A stretch of 64,000 nt of DNA, taken from Acidovorax sp. DW039 (GTDB lineage Bacteria > Pseudomonadota > Gammaproteobacteria > Burkholderiales > Burkholderiaceae_C). Shown here piece by piece: positions 1-11,700 of the stretch. Within the stretch, counting starts at the first letter, position 1. Each line of letters starts with the position of its first letter. The stretch lies in NCBI RefSeq assembly GCF_037101375.1, contig NZ_AP029019.1:558001-622000 (forward strand), given 5' to 3'. The position numbers and the translations under genes are program-made. The notes under the pieces were generated by a model. That model saw nothing but the letters and a program-made list of their open reading frames with translations, was not told where the DNA came from and searched no databases.

Positions 1-1363
1 CTTCGGTCTGGCGCTGAACCTCGAGCGTGACTCCGTGGGCGCTGTGATCTTGGGTGAATACGAACACATCTCCGAAGGCGACACCGTCAAGTGCACAGGC
101 CGCATTCTGGAGGTGCCCGTCGGCCCCGAACTGGTGGGCCGCGTGGTGAACGCCCTGGGCCAGCCTATCGATGGCAAGGGCCCCATCAACGCCAAGCTGA
201 CCGACGTGATCGAGAAGGTGGCTCCTGGCGTGATCGCCCGTAAGTCCGTGGACCAGCCTCTCCAAACCGGTCTGAAGTCCATCGACTCCATGGTGCCCGT
301 GGGCCGTGGCCAGCGCGAGCTGATCATTGGTGACCGCCAGACCGGCAAGACCGCTGTGGCCATTGATGCGATCATTTCGCAAAAGGGCCAAGGCGTTACT
401 TGTATCTACGTGGCGATCGGCCAGAAGGCGTCCTCCATCAAGAACGTGGTGCGCGCTCTGGAGCAAGCTGGCGCGATGGAATACACCATCGTTGTGGCTG
501 CTTCCGCTTCTGAATCCGCTGCGATGCAATACGTGTCGGCCTACTCGGGCTGCACGATGGGCGAATACTTCCGCGATCGTGGTCAAGACGCCCTGATCGT
601 GTATGACGACCTGTCCAAGCAAGCTGTGGCCTACCGCCAAGTTTCCCTGCTGCTGCGCCGTCCACCAGGCCGCGAAGCCTATCCTGGCGACGTGTTCTAC
701 CTCCACAGCCGTCTGCTGGAGCGTGCAGCCCGTGTGAACGCCGACTACGTGGAGGCTTTCACCAAGGGTGAAGTCAAGGGCAAGACGGGTTCGTTGACGG
801 CTCTGCCCATCATCGAAACGCAAGCCGGTGACGTGTCTGCTTTCGTGCCTACCAACGTGATTTCGATCACTGACGGTCAGATCTTCCTGGAAACCAGCCT
901 GTTCAACGCCGGTATCCGTCCCGCTATCAACGCCGGTATCTCGGTGTCCCGCGTGGGTGGTGCTGCACAGACCAAGCTGATCAAGAACCTGTCCGGTGGT
1001 ATCCGTACCGACTTGGCGCAGTATCGTGAACTGGCTGCGTTCGCGCAGTTCGCCTCTGATCTGGATGAAGCCACCCGCAAGCAGTTGGACCGTGGTGCCC
1101 GCGTGACCGAACTGCTCAAGCAGGCACAGTACAGCCCTCTGTCCATCTCGTTGATGGGCGCAACGCTGTTCGCTGTGAACAAGGGCTTCATGGATGACGT
1201 GGAAGTCAAGAAGGTTCTGAGCTTCGAGCATGGCCTGCACCAGTTCCTGAAGACCAGCCACGGCGCTCTGCTGGCCAAGCTGGAGCAGGCCAAGGCCATG
1301 GACAAGGATGCTGAAGCCGAATTGACCGCTGCCATCGCTGCGTTCAAGAAGACGTTCGCTTAA
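1..1363 (+). CDS. atpA: ATP synthase F1 subunit alpha (5'-truncated)
   Basis: Regulatory nucleotide-binding subunit of the F1 sector on the cytoplasmic face of the inner membrane. The reading frame is open from base 2 and encodes about 453 residues; the usual length is near 515, so roughly 60-70 N-terminal residues lie outside the window. The Walker A loop GDRQTGKT and the motif [14 protein letters not shown] are visible, and the protein ends at KKTFA. An internal GTG at 35 is not the true start, because the family sequence [13 protein letters not shown] continues upstream of it. It is followed after 18 bp by atpG, in the standard atp operon order. Identification is certain; only the start is missing. 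Confidence 0.98.
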   Translation, partial: FGLALNLERDSVGAVILGEYEHISEGDTVKCTGRILEVPVGPELVGRVVNALGQPIDGKGPINAKLTDVIEKVAPGVIARKSVDQPLQTGLKSIDSMVPVGRGQRELIIGDRQTGKTAVAIDAIISQKGQGVTCIYVAIGQKASSIKNVVRALEQAGAMEYTIVVAASASESAAMQYVSAYSGCTMGEYFRDRGQDALIVYDDLSKQAVAYRQVSLLLRRPPGREAYPGDVFYLHSRLLERAARVNADYVEAFTKGEVKGKTGSLTALPIIETQAGDVSAFVPTNVISITDGQIFLETSLFNAGIRPAINAGISVSRVGGAAQTKLIKNLSGGIRTDLAQYRELAAFAQFASDLDEATRKQLDRGARVTELLKQAQYSPLSISLMGATLFAVNKGFMDDVEVKKVLSFEHGLHQFLKTSHGALLAKLEQAKAMDKDAEAELTAAIAAFKKTFA

Positions 1364-1381
1364 ACCGGACGAGGAGCCATC

Positions 1382-2248
1382 ATGGCAGCAGGCAAGGAAA
1401 TACGCGGCAAGATCAAATCGGTGGAAAACACCAAGAAGATCACCAAAGCCATGGAAATGGTGGCCGCATCCAAAATGCGCAAGGCGCAGGACCGGATGCG
1501 TGCTGCTCGTCCCTACAGCGAAAAGATCCGCAACATTGCAGCCAACCTCGGCAAGGCCAATCCTGAGTACACACACCCCTTCATGGTGGTGAACGATGCG
1601 AAGGCGGCTGGTGTGATCGTCGTGACGACCGACAAGGGTCTTTGCGGCGGCATGAACACCAACGTTCTGCGTGCCGTGACCACCAAGCTGCGGGAGTTGC
1701 AGGCGGCTGGCATCTCTGCGGAAACCGTGGCGATTGGCAACAAGGGCTTCAGTTTTCTGAACCGCGTGGGTGCCAAGGTGGTTTCGCATGTGACAGGTCT
1801 GGGCGATACGCCCCATCTGGACAAGCTGATTGGCCCGGTTAAGGTGCTGCTGGATGCATACGCTGAAGGCAAGATCAATGCGGTGTATCTGAGCTACACC
1901 AAGTTCATCAACACCATGAAGCAGGAGTCGGTTGTGGAGCAGTTGCTCCCACTGTCCTCCGAGCAGATGCAGGCCGACAAGACGGAACATAGCTGGGAAT
2001 ACATCTATGAACCGGACGCACAAACCGTGATCGACGAGTTGCTGGTGCGCTATGTCGAGTCGCTGATCTATCAGGCAGTTGCTGAGAACATGGCGTCCGA
2101 GCAGTCGGCACGCATGGTGGCCATGAAGGCCGCGACAGACAACGCTGGCAGCGTCATTGGTGAGTTGAAGCTGGTCTACAACAAGACGCGTCAGGCAGCG
2201 ATCACGAAAGAGCTTTCCGAGATCGTGGCAGGCGCCGCCGCTGTGTAA
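1382..2248 (+). CDS. atpG: ATP synthase F1 subunit gamma
   Basis: Central rotor stalk of F1, coupling rotation of the c-ring to the catalytic alpha/beta hexamer. The 288 residues match the family length. The N-terminal helix carries the signature [20 protein letters not shown] and the C-terminal helix the conserved [17 protein letters not shown]. An AGGAG ribosome-binding site at 1372-1376 supports the ATG at 1382. It lies between atpA and atpD with short spacers, so it is co-transcribed with them. Confidence 0.98.
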   Translation: MAAGKEIRGKIKSVENTKKITKAMEMVAASKMRKAQDRMRAARPYSEKIRNIAANLGKANPEYTHPFMVVNDAKAAGVIVVTTDKGLCGGMNTNVLRAVTTKLRELQAAGISAETVAIGNKGFSFLNRVGAKVVSHVTGLGDTPHLDKLIGPVKVLLDAYAEGKINAVYLSYTKFINTMKQESVVEQLLPLSSEQMQADKTEHSWEYIYEPDAQTVIDELLVRYVESLIYQAVAENMASEQSARMVAMKAATDNAGSVIGELKLVYNKTRQAAITKELSEIVAGAAAV

Positions 2249-3688
<1,440 letters not shown>

Positions 3689-3764
3689 TTGCCCTTGGGC
3701 TGAGAGTCAGCAATGACCGCTCAGCCTTCGCAGTCAAGCAACCCACCTTTTCTCAGGAGCAATG

Positions 3765-4181
3765 ATGAACACTATCCACGTTGATGTGGTCAGCGCCGAA
3801 GAGTCCATCTTCTCGGGCGAAGCACGCTTTGTTGCGCTGCCCGGCGAAGCTGGCGAGTTGGGCATCTATCCCCGCCACACACCGCTGATCACCCGTATCA
3901 AGCCCGGTTCGGTGCGCATCGAAACCGCTGACGGTGGTGAGGAATTCGTTTTCGTCGCCGGTGGCATTCTGGAAGTCCAGCCCAATTGCGTGACTGTGTT
4001 GTCTGACACAGCCATCCGCGGTAAGGACCTGGACGACGAGAAGGCCAACGCTGCCAAGGCTGCAGCGCAAGAAGCGTTGAAGAACGCGAAGAGCGATATC
4101 GATTTGGCAAAGGCTCAGTCCGAGTTGGCCGTGATGGCTGCCCAGATTGCGGCTCTGCGCAAATACCGCCAAAAGAAGTAA
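3765..4181 (+). CDS. atpC: ATP synthase F1 subunit epsilon
   Basis: Small stalk subunit that regulates ATPase activity and couples F1 to the c-ring. It has 138 residues: an N-terminal beta-sandwich ([35 protein letters not shown]) and a C-terminal helical hairpin rich in Ala and Lys. Two adjacent ATGs exist at 3762 and 3765; the AGGAG at 3755-3759 leaves only 2 nt before the first and 5 nt before the second, so 3765 is preferred. It is the last gene of the atp operon and is followed directly by a strong terminator. Confidence 0.96.
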   Translation: MNTIHVDVVSAEESIFSGEARFVALPGEAGELGIYPRHTPLITRIKPGSVRIETADGGEEFVFVAGGILEVQPNCVTVLSDTAIRGKDLDDEKANAAKAAAQEALKNAKSDIDLAKAQSELAVMAAQIAALRKYRQKK

Positions 4182-4206
4182 GGCTCCGGCTTTACGCAGG
4201 CTTTGG

Positions 4207-4233
4207 AAAACCCGGCTGTGCCGGGTTTTTTTT
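4207..4233 (+). terminator. Rho-independent terminator of the atp operon
   Basis: Perfect 10-bp stem AAAACCCGGC / GCCGGGTTTT with a TGT loop, followed by a T-run. It begins 25 bp after the atpC stop. Confidence 0.93.
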
Positions 4234-4433
4234 ATGTCTGTCGCTGACAGCGATACGGGGCTTCCTCAAGGCCGAGGACTGAATTGCTGAGCCCAGGTGA
4301 TCGGGAGTCGGTGATAAGGTGATGACCAAGGTGACTGATGAAGGGTTGTTTGTCCAGCACCATTCCCCATGTTGCACTCCCAGCCACAATCCCCACCATG
4401 TGCCTCAAGCCCCATCTTGCCTGACACACCGCC

Positions 4434-4883
4434 ATGCCACGAACCAAGCTTTCTGCCTCGCCTCTGGGCGGCTCACCGGACGAAACGGAATCCCTGTTTT
4501 ATGAAGCCTTGCAGAGGGGCGATATCGACTTGCTCATGTCTTGCTGGGCAGAGGAGGACGATATCGTGTGCGTTCATCCCGGTGGTGGGCGTCTGGTCGG
4601 CGCACCCGCCATCCGTGCGGCCTTTGATGCGATGTTCACCCAAGGGACGCTCAGGATCACCATTTCCCAGATTCATCGCATCCAATCTGTATCGAGTGCC
4701 GTACATAACGTGACGGAGCGCGTGGAGGTCATGCTGCCTGACGGTGTGCATTCAGCCTACCTGCTGGCCACCAATGTGTACCACCGCACACCGGAAGGTT
4801 GGCGTCTGGTGGCGCACCATGCCAGTGCAGGAGCATCCCCCACGGACACACTGGCGACCGAAGCGCCGTCCATGCTGCATTAG
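4434..4883 (+). CDS. NTF2-like / SnoaL-type small protein (DUF4440-like)
   Basis: A protein of 149 residues with the sequence pattern of the nuclear-transport-factor-2-like fold: an N-terminal helix (ESLFYEALQRGDIDLLMSCW), the segment EDDIVCVHPGGGRLVGAPAI typical of DUF4440/SnoaL-like proteins, a central strand region and the closing TPEGWRLVAHHAS. The fold forms a cone-shaped ligand pocket, but the ligand and reaction cannot be deduced. The 250 bp upstream hold the atp terminator and nothing else recognisable. The hydrolase gene follows about 90 bp downstream on the same strand, so the two may be co-transcribed. Confidence 0.8.
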   Translation: MPRTKLSASPLGGSPDETESLFYEALQRGDIDLLMSCWAEEDDIVCVHPGGGRLVGAPAIRAAFDAMFTQGTLRITISQIHRIQSVSSAVHNVTERVEVMLPDGVHSAYLLATNVYHRTPEGWRLVAHHASAGASPTDTLATEAPSMLH

Positions 4884-4975
4884 GCTCCTGCCTCCATGAA
4901 GGTCGGCAGAAAGCACTGCCATCGGAGTATTCATTAAAACAGGTTGTAACGCTTATGGATCCAGCGGAAGCAGCT

Positions 4976-5986
4976 ATGAAATATGTAGCGCCATCGTGGT
5001 TGCCTGGGGGGCAGCTTCAAACCATCTGGCCTGCGCTTTTTTCGCGGCGGACGAATGGGCCAGCCCCAGCCTACCAGCGGGAGCGTTGGACGACGCCCGA
5101 TCAAGACTTCATTGATGTGGACTTTGTGCTGCAGCAGGGCCCGCTTGCGCAAAGCTCTGAACAGCCTTTGCTGGTAGTGTTTCACGGGCTCGAAGGCTCG
5201 TCGCGAAGCCATTACTGCGAAGCTCTGGCCGAGGCTGCCCTGTCGCAAGGCTGGGCCTGTGCGATTCCCCATTTCCGAGGATGCAGCGGTGAAATCAATT
5301 GGGCTCCGCGCGCCTATCACTCGGGCGACTACGAAGAAATTGCCTGGATTCTGAGCAGGTTTCGCCAGCAGCACACCGGGCCCATCATCGCCGTGGGAGT
5401 ATCTCTGGGTGGAAATGCTTTGCTCCGGTGGGCGGCAGAGGCGGGAACTGCTGCGAGTTGCATGGTCAGTGCGGTTGCCGCAGTATGTTCGCCGCTGGAT
5501 CTGGCTGCGGGTGGACATGCCATAGGGCAGGGCTTCAACCGCTTGGTTTACACCCGCATGTTTTTGCAAACTATGGTGCCGAAAGCGCTGCGCAAACTGG
5601 AGCAGCACCCTGGCTTGTTTGACCGGGACGCATTGCTGGCTGCGCGTGATCTCTACGCTTTCGATAACGTTTTTACAGCCCCGTTGCATGGCTTCAAAAG
5701 CACGGAAGACTATTGGCAACGTGCCTCCTCCAAACCTCTTCTGAGACAAGTGCGAGTGCCTGCTTTGGTCCTCAATGCCCTGAATGACCCGTTTGTGCCA
5801 GCCGCAAGTCTTCCGGCGGCCAATGAAGTGGGAGATTGGGTGACCTTGTGCCAGCCCCGGCATGGAGGACATGTGGGTTTTGCGCAAGGGCCATGGCCTG
5901 GGCATGTCAAGCCCATGCCGGATGCTGTAGTGCGTTGGCTGACAGACCATGTGCCCCAAGGCGGCGCACAATCGCGGTATGGATGA
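4976..5986 (+). CDS. YheT-family alpha/beta hydrolase
   Basis: Predicted cytoplasmic alpha/beta-fold hydrolase of the YheT/EMB8 group, 336 residues from the ATG at 4976. The family N-terminus YVAPSWLPGGQLQTIWPAL follows immediately. The core contains LVVFHGLEGSS, the nucleophile elbow GVSLGGNALL (Ser), the acid-containing segment LNALNDPFVP (Asp) and RHGGHVGF with the catalytic His, so the triad is complete. GGAAG at 4966-4970 sits 5 nt before this ATG; an in-frame ATG at 4955 is the alternative start. The 3' end overlaps the next gene by 8 bp (ATGGATGA), indicating translational coupling. Its physiological ester substrate is unknown. Confidence 0.88.
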   Translation: MKYVAPSWLPGGQLQTIWPALFSRRTNGPAPAYQRERWTTPDQDFIDVDFVLQQGPLAQSSEQPLLVVFHGLEGSSRSHYCEALAEAALSQGWACAIPHFRGCSGEINWAPRAYHSGDYEEIAWILSRFRQQHTGPIIAVGVSLGGNALLRWAAEAGTAASCMVSAVAAVCSPLDLAAGGHAIGQGFNRLVYTRMFLQTMVPKALRKLEQHPGLFDRDALLAARDLYAFDNVFTAPLHGFKSTEDYWQRASSKPLLRQVRVPALVLNALNDPFVPAASLPAANEVGDWVTLCQPRHGGHVGFAQGPWPGHVKPMPDAVVRWLTDHVPQGGAQSRYG

Positions 5987-6503
5987 CATCGTCAAACAAG
6001 CGCTGGCCAAGTGGCCGCACGTGCCCGACTGCTATGGGTGGCTGGGGTTGGATGCCCGTGGCCGCTGGTTCATGCGGGATGACGCTACCCAGGCAGCAGG
6101 TGATTTCACGCACAGCCGGGGTTCATGGCTACGGCACGAAAAGCTCATTGAATTTATCGGGCGCAATTACGAACCCGACGGGGACGGGCGCTGGTTTTTT
6201 CAGAATGGTCCCCAGCGGGTGTACGTGGAGCTGGAATGCGCGCCATGGGTGTGGCGCATATCGCCAGATTTCGAGTTGGAGTCTCACACGGGCAAAGTCA
6301 CGTCTGCCGGTGCCTGCTGGCTGGACGAGCATGGACGGCTGTTCATAGAGTCCCCATTGGGTCTGGGCGTGGTTCACACTCAGGACATGGTATTGGCCGC
6401 TGAGGCCGTGGAGCGCGGCCTCTGGATGCCGGAGGAAACTACCTTTGCTTCACTGCCTGCGCAGTATCACTATGTGCTGAGCCCGGCAGCAAAGACGAGT
6501 TGA
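5979..6503 (+). CDS. Conserved betaproteobacterial protein of unknown function (DUF2944/DUF2946-type)
   Basis: A soluble protein of 174 residues beginning MDDIVKQALAKWPHVPDCYG. I recognise the opening from conserved hypothetical proteins of Burkholderiales; the DUF label is from memory and uncertain. Further conserved-looking segments are GWLGLDARGRWFMRDD, DGRWFFQNGPQRVYVELE and a Trp/Gly-rich C-terminal half. No catalytic motif, signal peptide or membrane segment is visible. Its start overlaps the end of the hydrolase gene, so the two are probably expressed together. Function unknown. Confidence 0.85.
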   Translation: MDDIVKQALAKWPHVPDCYGWLGLDARGRWFMRDDATQAAGDFTHSRGSWLRHEKLIEFIGRNYEPDGDGRWFFQNGPQRVYVELECAPWVWRISPDFELESHTGKVTSAGACWLDEHGRLFIESPLGLGVVHTQDMVLAAEAVERGLWMPEETTFASLPAQYHYVLSPAAKTS

Positions 6504-6596
6504 GTTAGACGGGTGCAGCGAAGCGGTGGAGTGGGGCTGGAACTGCCGTTGTACCTACAGCCTTTTTTTGCGAGCTTTATCTCTCATCGCACCAAT

Positions 6597-6627
6597 AAAA
6601 AAAGCCGGTACGCGTACCGGCTTTTTT
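6597..6627. terminator. Bidirectional terminator
   Basis: Perfect palindrome GCCGGTACG/CGTACCGGC at 6604-6621, flanked by an A-run on the left and a T-run on the right, so it can work on both strands. It lies between the rightward unknown gene and the leftward cytochrome gene. Confidence 0.92.
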
Positions 6628-6647
6628 GCTTGGATGAAATTCACATT

Positions 6648-7202
6648 TCACTTGGCTGCAGAGGCACCTGCGTCTGCTGGCGCTGCCGCAGCATCACCAG
6701 CGGCGGCAGGTGCTGCAGGCTCAGCGAACTTGGCACCTGCAGCGTTGGCCATATACACCACAGCCCGGGCAATTTCAGTGTCATTGAAATCCCCACCACC
6801 TTGGGGCGCCATGGCACCCTTGCCCTTCAGTGCGGACTGCACCAAGGCTTCAAAGCCGGTCTTGATGCGAGGGCCCCAAGCCGCTGCATCGGCATATTTG
6901 GGCGCACCTGCTGCCCCAGTAGCGTGGCATGCAGCGCACTGGCCCTTAAACACTTCTTCGCCTGCGCGCAAGGGGCGGTTGGCATCGCGCACCTCAACCA
7001 TGCCGACTTTCTGGATACGTTCAGCCAATGCCTTTTCGGGATTGACCGCACCTGCTGCAGGCTTGTTGCCAGAGGTCACGTACAGCACCAAGCCGATGAT
7101 CACAAAGATAGGCACCACGAACGAGAAAAATCCCGCGATCAGTAATTGCTTGGGGGTCTTGATCGGGCCTGTGTGCGCTTCTTCGTGGTGGTTGTCGCTC
7201 AT
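6648..7202 (-). CDS. Membrane-anchored c5-type cytochrome c
   Basis: A single-haem cytochrome c of 184 residues. A short hydrophilic N-terminus (MSDNHHEEAHTGPIKTPKQ) is followed by one transmembrane segment at about residues 20-42 (LLIAGFFSFVVPIFVIIGLV), then a periplasmic domain with the haem-binding CAACH in KGQCAACHATG, and an axial-Met region around GKGAMAPQGG. The tail is an Ala/Pro-rich low-complexity stretch. The frame is also open upstream of 7202, but MSDNHH is the natural start. It should shuttle electrons in the periplasm; the partner oxidase is not encoded nearby. It is monocistronic, ending at the bidirectional terminator. Confidence 0.9.
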   Translation of the reverse strand: MSDNHHEEAHTGPIKTPKQLLIAGFFSFVVPIFVIIGLVLYVTSGNKPAAGAVNPEKALAERIQKVGMVEVRDANRPLRAGEEVFKGQCAACHATGAAGAPKYADAAAWGPRIKTGFEALVQSALKGKGAMAPQGGGDFNDTEIARAVVYMANAAGAKFAEPAAPAAAGDAAAAPADAGASAAK

Positions 7203-7319
7203 GACGTCCTCTGGTGGATCGGGGGCTTTGTTGGAACTAACCAAAAATTATATCTGCGGGTCTCAGTTGCCGATATGCCAGCAAACTTGATTTCCCGCAA
7301 GTTATACACGTGAAGGCAC

Positions 7320-8732
7320 TCAGGGTTTACGCGAGGGCGTGTCTGCCTCCTCATTCCACCCACCTCCCAGTGCCTTGAACAGCGTCACCTGATTCTGCAG
7401 TTGGCCCAGACGAACCTGCACAACAGCTTGTTGTGTGCTGAAGAGAGAGCGTTGGGCATCGAGCAGGTCCAGGTAGCTGGCCACGCCGTTCTTGTAGCGC
7501 AGATCGGCAAGGCGGAAGCGAACAGATTCGGACTCGGCCTGCTGCTTTTGCGCCTCCAGCTGCTCGTTCAGCGTGCCTTGGCTCGCCAGCGCATCAGACA
7601 CTTCCCTGAATGCCGTCTGTATGCTCTTCTCGTACTGCGCTATCGCCAGTTCACGGGACACCTTGGCGCTGTCCAGATTGGCTTGGTTGGTGCCAGCATC
7701 AAACAGCGGCAACAGCATGGAGGGGGCAAGGGTGAAGCCCCACGATCCGTTCTTGAACAGACCCGAAAGCTCGCCACTGGCTGTGCCTGCCTGGGCTGTT
7801 AACGAAATTCTGGGGAAGAACGCGGCCCGGGCTGCGCCGATGTTGGCATTGGCGGCTTTCAGTTGCTGCTCGGCCTGGCGAATATCGGGACGACGCGTCA
7901 GCAGGTCAGACGGCAAGCCTGGGGGCAGTGGCTGAAGCAGGGGGGCACCATCCAGATTGTTGCCTGCCAGTGCTGCCTTGACTTCCGGAGGCAGTGACTG
8001 GCCCAGCAGCAGCACCAACGCATTCTCGTCCAGCGCCCGCTGGCGCTGCTGCTGTGCAAACGTGGCGCGTGCCGCTTGAGCCAGGGACTCCGCCTGGCGG
8101 AAGTCCAGCTCTGATGCGGCCCCGGAGTCGAGCCGCAATTTGGTCAGCCGGACGGATTCTTCGCGTGTGGCCAGCGTGCGGCGCGACAGTTCCAGAAGTT
8201 CTTCGTCGGCTAGCAGGTTGAGCCAACCGTTGGCTACGGCGCTGATCAGGCTCACCTGGGCCGCATTTCTTCCCTCTTCTGTCGCGAGATACTGGGACAG
8301 TGCCTGCTCTTTCAAGCTTGCAATGCGACCGAAGAAGTCAATCTCCCAGGCCGTCACCGCAAACCCCACGCTGAAACTGTTGGTCAGCTTGCCGGTGCCT
8401 GAGGCGGGGGCCCGGGACGCGTTGGCGGCCAGACCCACGGAGGGATATTCCGCCGCGCTGCGGATCTGAAATTGAGCGCGGGCCTGCTCCACGTTCAGGC
8501 TGGCAATGCGCAAGTCCCGGTTGTTCGCCAAAGCAATCTCAATGAGCTGCTGCAGGCGGGGCTCTGAGAAATACGTACGCCACTGTGGAGGCTGTGCCGC
8601 TGTGCTTGCCGAGGCTGCTCCGGGAAAGCTGTCGGGCACCGGCGCTTGAGGGCGCTCATAGGTGGGTATGAATGAGCAGGCCGACATCAAAGCGGCGGCG
8701 GCCAGCGTCAAGGGGGCCAGTTTCTTATTCAT
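7320..8732 (-). CDS. RND efflux outer-membrane factor (NodT/OprM family lipoprotein)
   Basis: Outer-membrane channel of the tripartite pump, 470 residues. The N-terminus MNKKLAPLTLAAAALMSACS carries a lipobox (LMSA-C), so the mature protein is probably acylated. Two OEP repeats follow, with typical segments TYFSEPRLQQLIEIALANN, LLTRRPDIRQAEQQLKAANA and YKNGVASYLDLLDAQRSLF. The start codon overlaps the acrB stop by 8 bp, so the genes are translationally coupled. Third and last gene of the acrA-acrB-OMF operon. It resembles OprM/TtgC; the exact orthologue cannot be named from sequence alone. Confidence 0.93.
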   Translation of the reverse strand: MNKKLAPLTLAAAALMSACSFIPTYERPQAPVPDSFPGAASASTAAQPPQWRTYFSEPRLQQLIEIALANNRDLRIASLNVEQARAQFQIRSAAEYPSVGLAANASRAPASGTGKLTNSFSVGFAVTAWEIDFFGRIASLKEQALSQYLATEEGRNAAQVSLISAVANGWLNLLADEELLELSRRTLATREESVRLTKLRLDSGAASELDFRQAESLAQAARATFAQQQRQRALDENALVLLLGQSLPPEVKAALAGNNLDGAPLLQPLPPGLPSDLLTRRPDIRQAEQQLKAANANIGAARAAFFPRISLTAQAGTASGELSGLFKNGSWGFTLAPSMLLPLFDAGTNQANLDSAKVSRELAIAQYEKSIQTAFREVSDALASQGTLNEQLEAQKQQAESESVRFRLADLRYKNGVASYLDLLDAQRSLFSTQQAVVQVRLGQLQNQVTLFKALGGGWNEEADTPSRKP

Positions 8733-11700
8733 GGGTTCCAATTCCTGCTTCTTGCGCGTGGCGACGGTTCATTTCCTGCTGGCGTGCACTGCCTTTGAAG
8801 ATGCTGCGCACTACAACAAAAAACACAGGGACGAAGAAGACCGCCAGCACCGTGCCGGTCACCATGCCGCCGAGCACACCAGTGCCAATGGCACGCTGGC
8901 TGGCAGAGCCAGCACCGCTGGCAATGGCCAGAGGCACCACCCCGAGGCCGAACGCCATCGACGTCATGATGATCGGACGGAACCGCAGGTGGGCTGCTTC
9001 CAGGGCGGACTCGATCACTCCCTTGCCCTGTGCCTGCAGGTCTTTCGCAAATTCAATGATCAAAATCGCGTTCTTCGCCGACAGACCGATGATGGTGATC
9101 AGACCCACCTGGAAGTACACGTCGTTCGCGTAACCGCGCATCAAGGTGGCCAGCAGCACGCCCAGAACACCCAGCGGAACCACCAGAATCACGGCCAGCG
9201 GAATGGACCAGCTCTCGTACAGTGCCGCGAGGCAGAGGAAGACCGCCAGAATCGCGAAGCTGTACAGAATCAGCGATTGCGCTCCTGCCAGCTTTTCCTC
9301 GCGGGACTGCCCCGTCCATTCAAAGCCGAAGCCCGCGGGCAACTGGCTGGCAAGCTTTTCCATCTCGGCCATGGCAGCACCTGTGCTGTAACCCGGTGCC
9401 GGGCTGCCCGAAATGCGCATGGCGGGATAACCGTTGTATCGCACGGTTTGTTGTGCGCCCTTGACCCATTTGGTCGTCGCAAAAGCAGACATCGGCACAG
9501 GCTTGCCCTGTGCGTTGCTGGCATTCAATCGCAGAAGGTCATCAGGCTGCATACGTGCCGGTGCATCGGCTTGTACCACCACGCGTTGCAAACGGCCTTG
9601 GTTGGGAAAGTCGTTCACGTAGCTGGAACCCAGCGCTGTGGAAAGTGCCGAGTTGATCGCATCAAAGGTCACACCCAAGGCATTGGCCTTATCGCGGTCA
9701 ATGTCGATTTGCAGCTGTGGCGCATCTTCCAGACCGTCAGGCCGTACCTGCGTCAGGACCTTGCTCTGCGAGGCCATGCCCAAAAGCTGGTTGCGCGCAT
9801 TCACCAATGCTTCGTGCCCTGCGCCGCTGCGGTCTTGCAGCCGGAAGGTGAATCCGCTGGCGTTACCCAGTTCTGGAATGGGAGGAGGGCTGAGCGGATA
9901 GATGAAGGCGTCGCGAATCCCCGACAGGCCGCCAAATGCCCGCCCTGCCACGGCTTGGGCCGAGCTCTCGGGGGCGTGGCGTTCGCTCCAGTCTTTCAGC
10001 GTCACGAATGCCAGGGCAGCGTTCTGGCCTTGACCAGAGAAGCTGAAACCCAGCACGCCCACCATGCTCTGCACTTCGGGTTGCTTCAGGATGAAGTTTT
10101 CCACTTGCTCCATGACCGCCAAGGTGCGCTCCTGCGTTGCACCCGGTGGCAACTGCACGTTCACGATGATGTTGCCCTGGTCTTCACCTGGGAGGAAAGA
10201 CGTTGGCAGTCGCAGGTAAACCACCGCCACGGCTCCGACAATCGCTGCGTAGATCACGAGGTAGCGCACAGCCCGTTTGAGCATGCGTGCAACCCAGCTT
10301 TCGTAGCCTTTGGCTGCCGTCGTAAAGCGCCTGTTGAACCATCCGAAGAATCCGGTCTTCTCGTGGTGATGGCCTGCTTCTACGGGCTTGAGAAGTGTTG
10401 CACAGAGCGCAGGTGTGAGCGACAGTGCCATGAAGGCGGAGAAACCGATGGAAGCAACCATCACCGCCGAGAACTGACGATAGATGTTGCCGGTGGAGCC
10501 GGAGAAAAATGCGAGCGGCACGAACACCGAGATCAGCACCACGGTCACCCCGATGATGGCGCCGGAAATCTGGCGCATGGCCTTGCGCGTGGCCTCTACC
10601 GGTGACAACCCTTCTTCGCTCATGATGCGTTCGACGTTCTCCACCACCACAATCGCGTCGTCCACCACGATACCGATGACCAGCACCATCCCAAACATGG
10701 TCAGCACGTTGATCGAGAAGCCCAGCGCCAGCAGCGTGGCAAAGGTGCCGAGCAGAGCAATCGGCACAACGATGGTGGGGATGACGGTGTAGCGCCAGTT
10801 CTGCAGGAACAGAAACATCACCAGGAACACCAGCACTACGGCCTCAAACAACGTCTTGGCAACCTGCTTGATGGAGATGTCCACAAAACGCGAGCTGTCG
10901 TAAGGAATGCTCCAGCTCATGCCCTGCGGAAAATACTTGGACAGTTCGTCCATCTTCACACGCACGGCCTTTGCGGCTTCCAGCGCATTACCGCTCGGGG
11001 ACAGCTGCACGCCAATGCCGACGGCGGGCTTGCCGTTGAGGCGGGCCGCGGTGGCATACGCCTGACCACCCAGTTCCACGCGGGCTACGTCCTTGATGCG
11101 CACTGTGGAGCCGTCTGCGTTGGCACGCAGAATGATGTTGGAAAACTGCTCTACGTTGGAAAGCTGGCCACTGACCACCACGGTGGCAGAGATGCCTTGA
11201 CCCGAGAGGTTGGGCAGATCACCAATCGTGCCGCTTGCCACCTGCGCGTTTTGGGAACGGATGGCCGCAGTGACGTCTGCTGCAGAGATGTTGAAGCTCT
11301 CCATCTTGGCTGGATCGATCCAGATGCGCATGGCTCGTTCGGTGCCGAAAAGCTGCGCCTGGCCAATACCGCTGAGCCGCTGAAGCTCAGGCACCACATT
11401 ACGTGATGCGTAATCGCCCAAGGCGACGGTGTCGGTCTTGGGGTCGCTGGACGAAAGCATGGTGAATAGCAAGAAGTTCGAGCGCGACTTGTCGACCCGC
11501 ACGCCTTGCTGGGTTACCGCGGAGGGCAGTCTGGGGCTCGCCCGCGACAGGCGGTTTTGTACATCCACCTGGGCCAAGTCGGCGTTGGTGCCTGGCTGAA
11601 AGCTGAGCGTGATGCTTCCGGAGCCGTCGGCCTGGGCCACCGATTCCATATAGATCAGCCCGGGGGAGCCGTTCATCTCCCGTTCGATGACGGAGAGAAC

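Noticed and set aside
7284..7303. Inverted repeat AACTTG-N8-CAAGTT upstream of the c5 cytochrome, with a TTGAT half-site suggesting FNR.
   Set aside because: The second half reads CGCAA, not ATCAA, so it does not fit the FNR layout; short palindromes of this kind are expected by chance.
8662..10605. Open frame of 647 codons on the plus strand inside acrB.
   Set aside because: Antisense shadow of the RND permease with low-complexity His/Arg/Cys composition and no ribosome-binding site.
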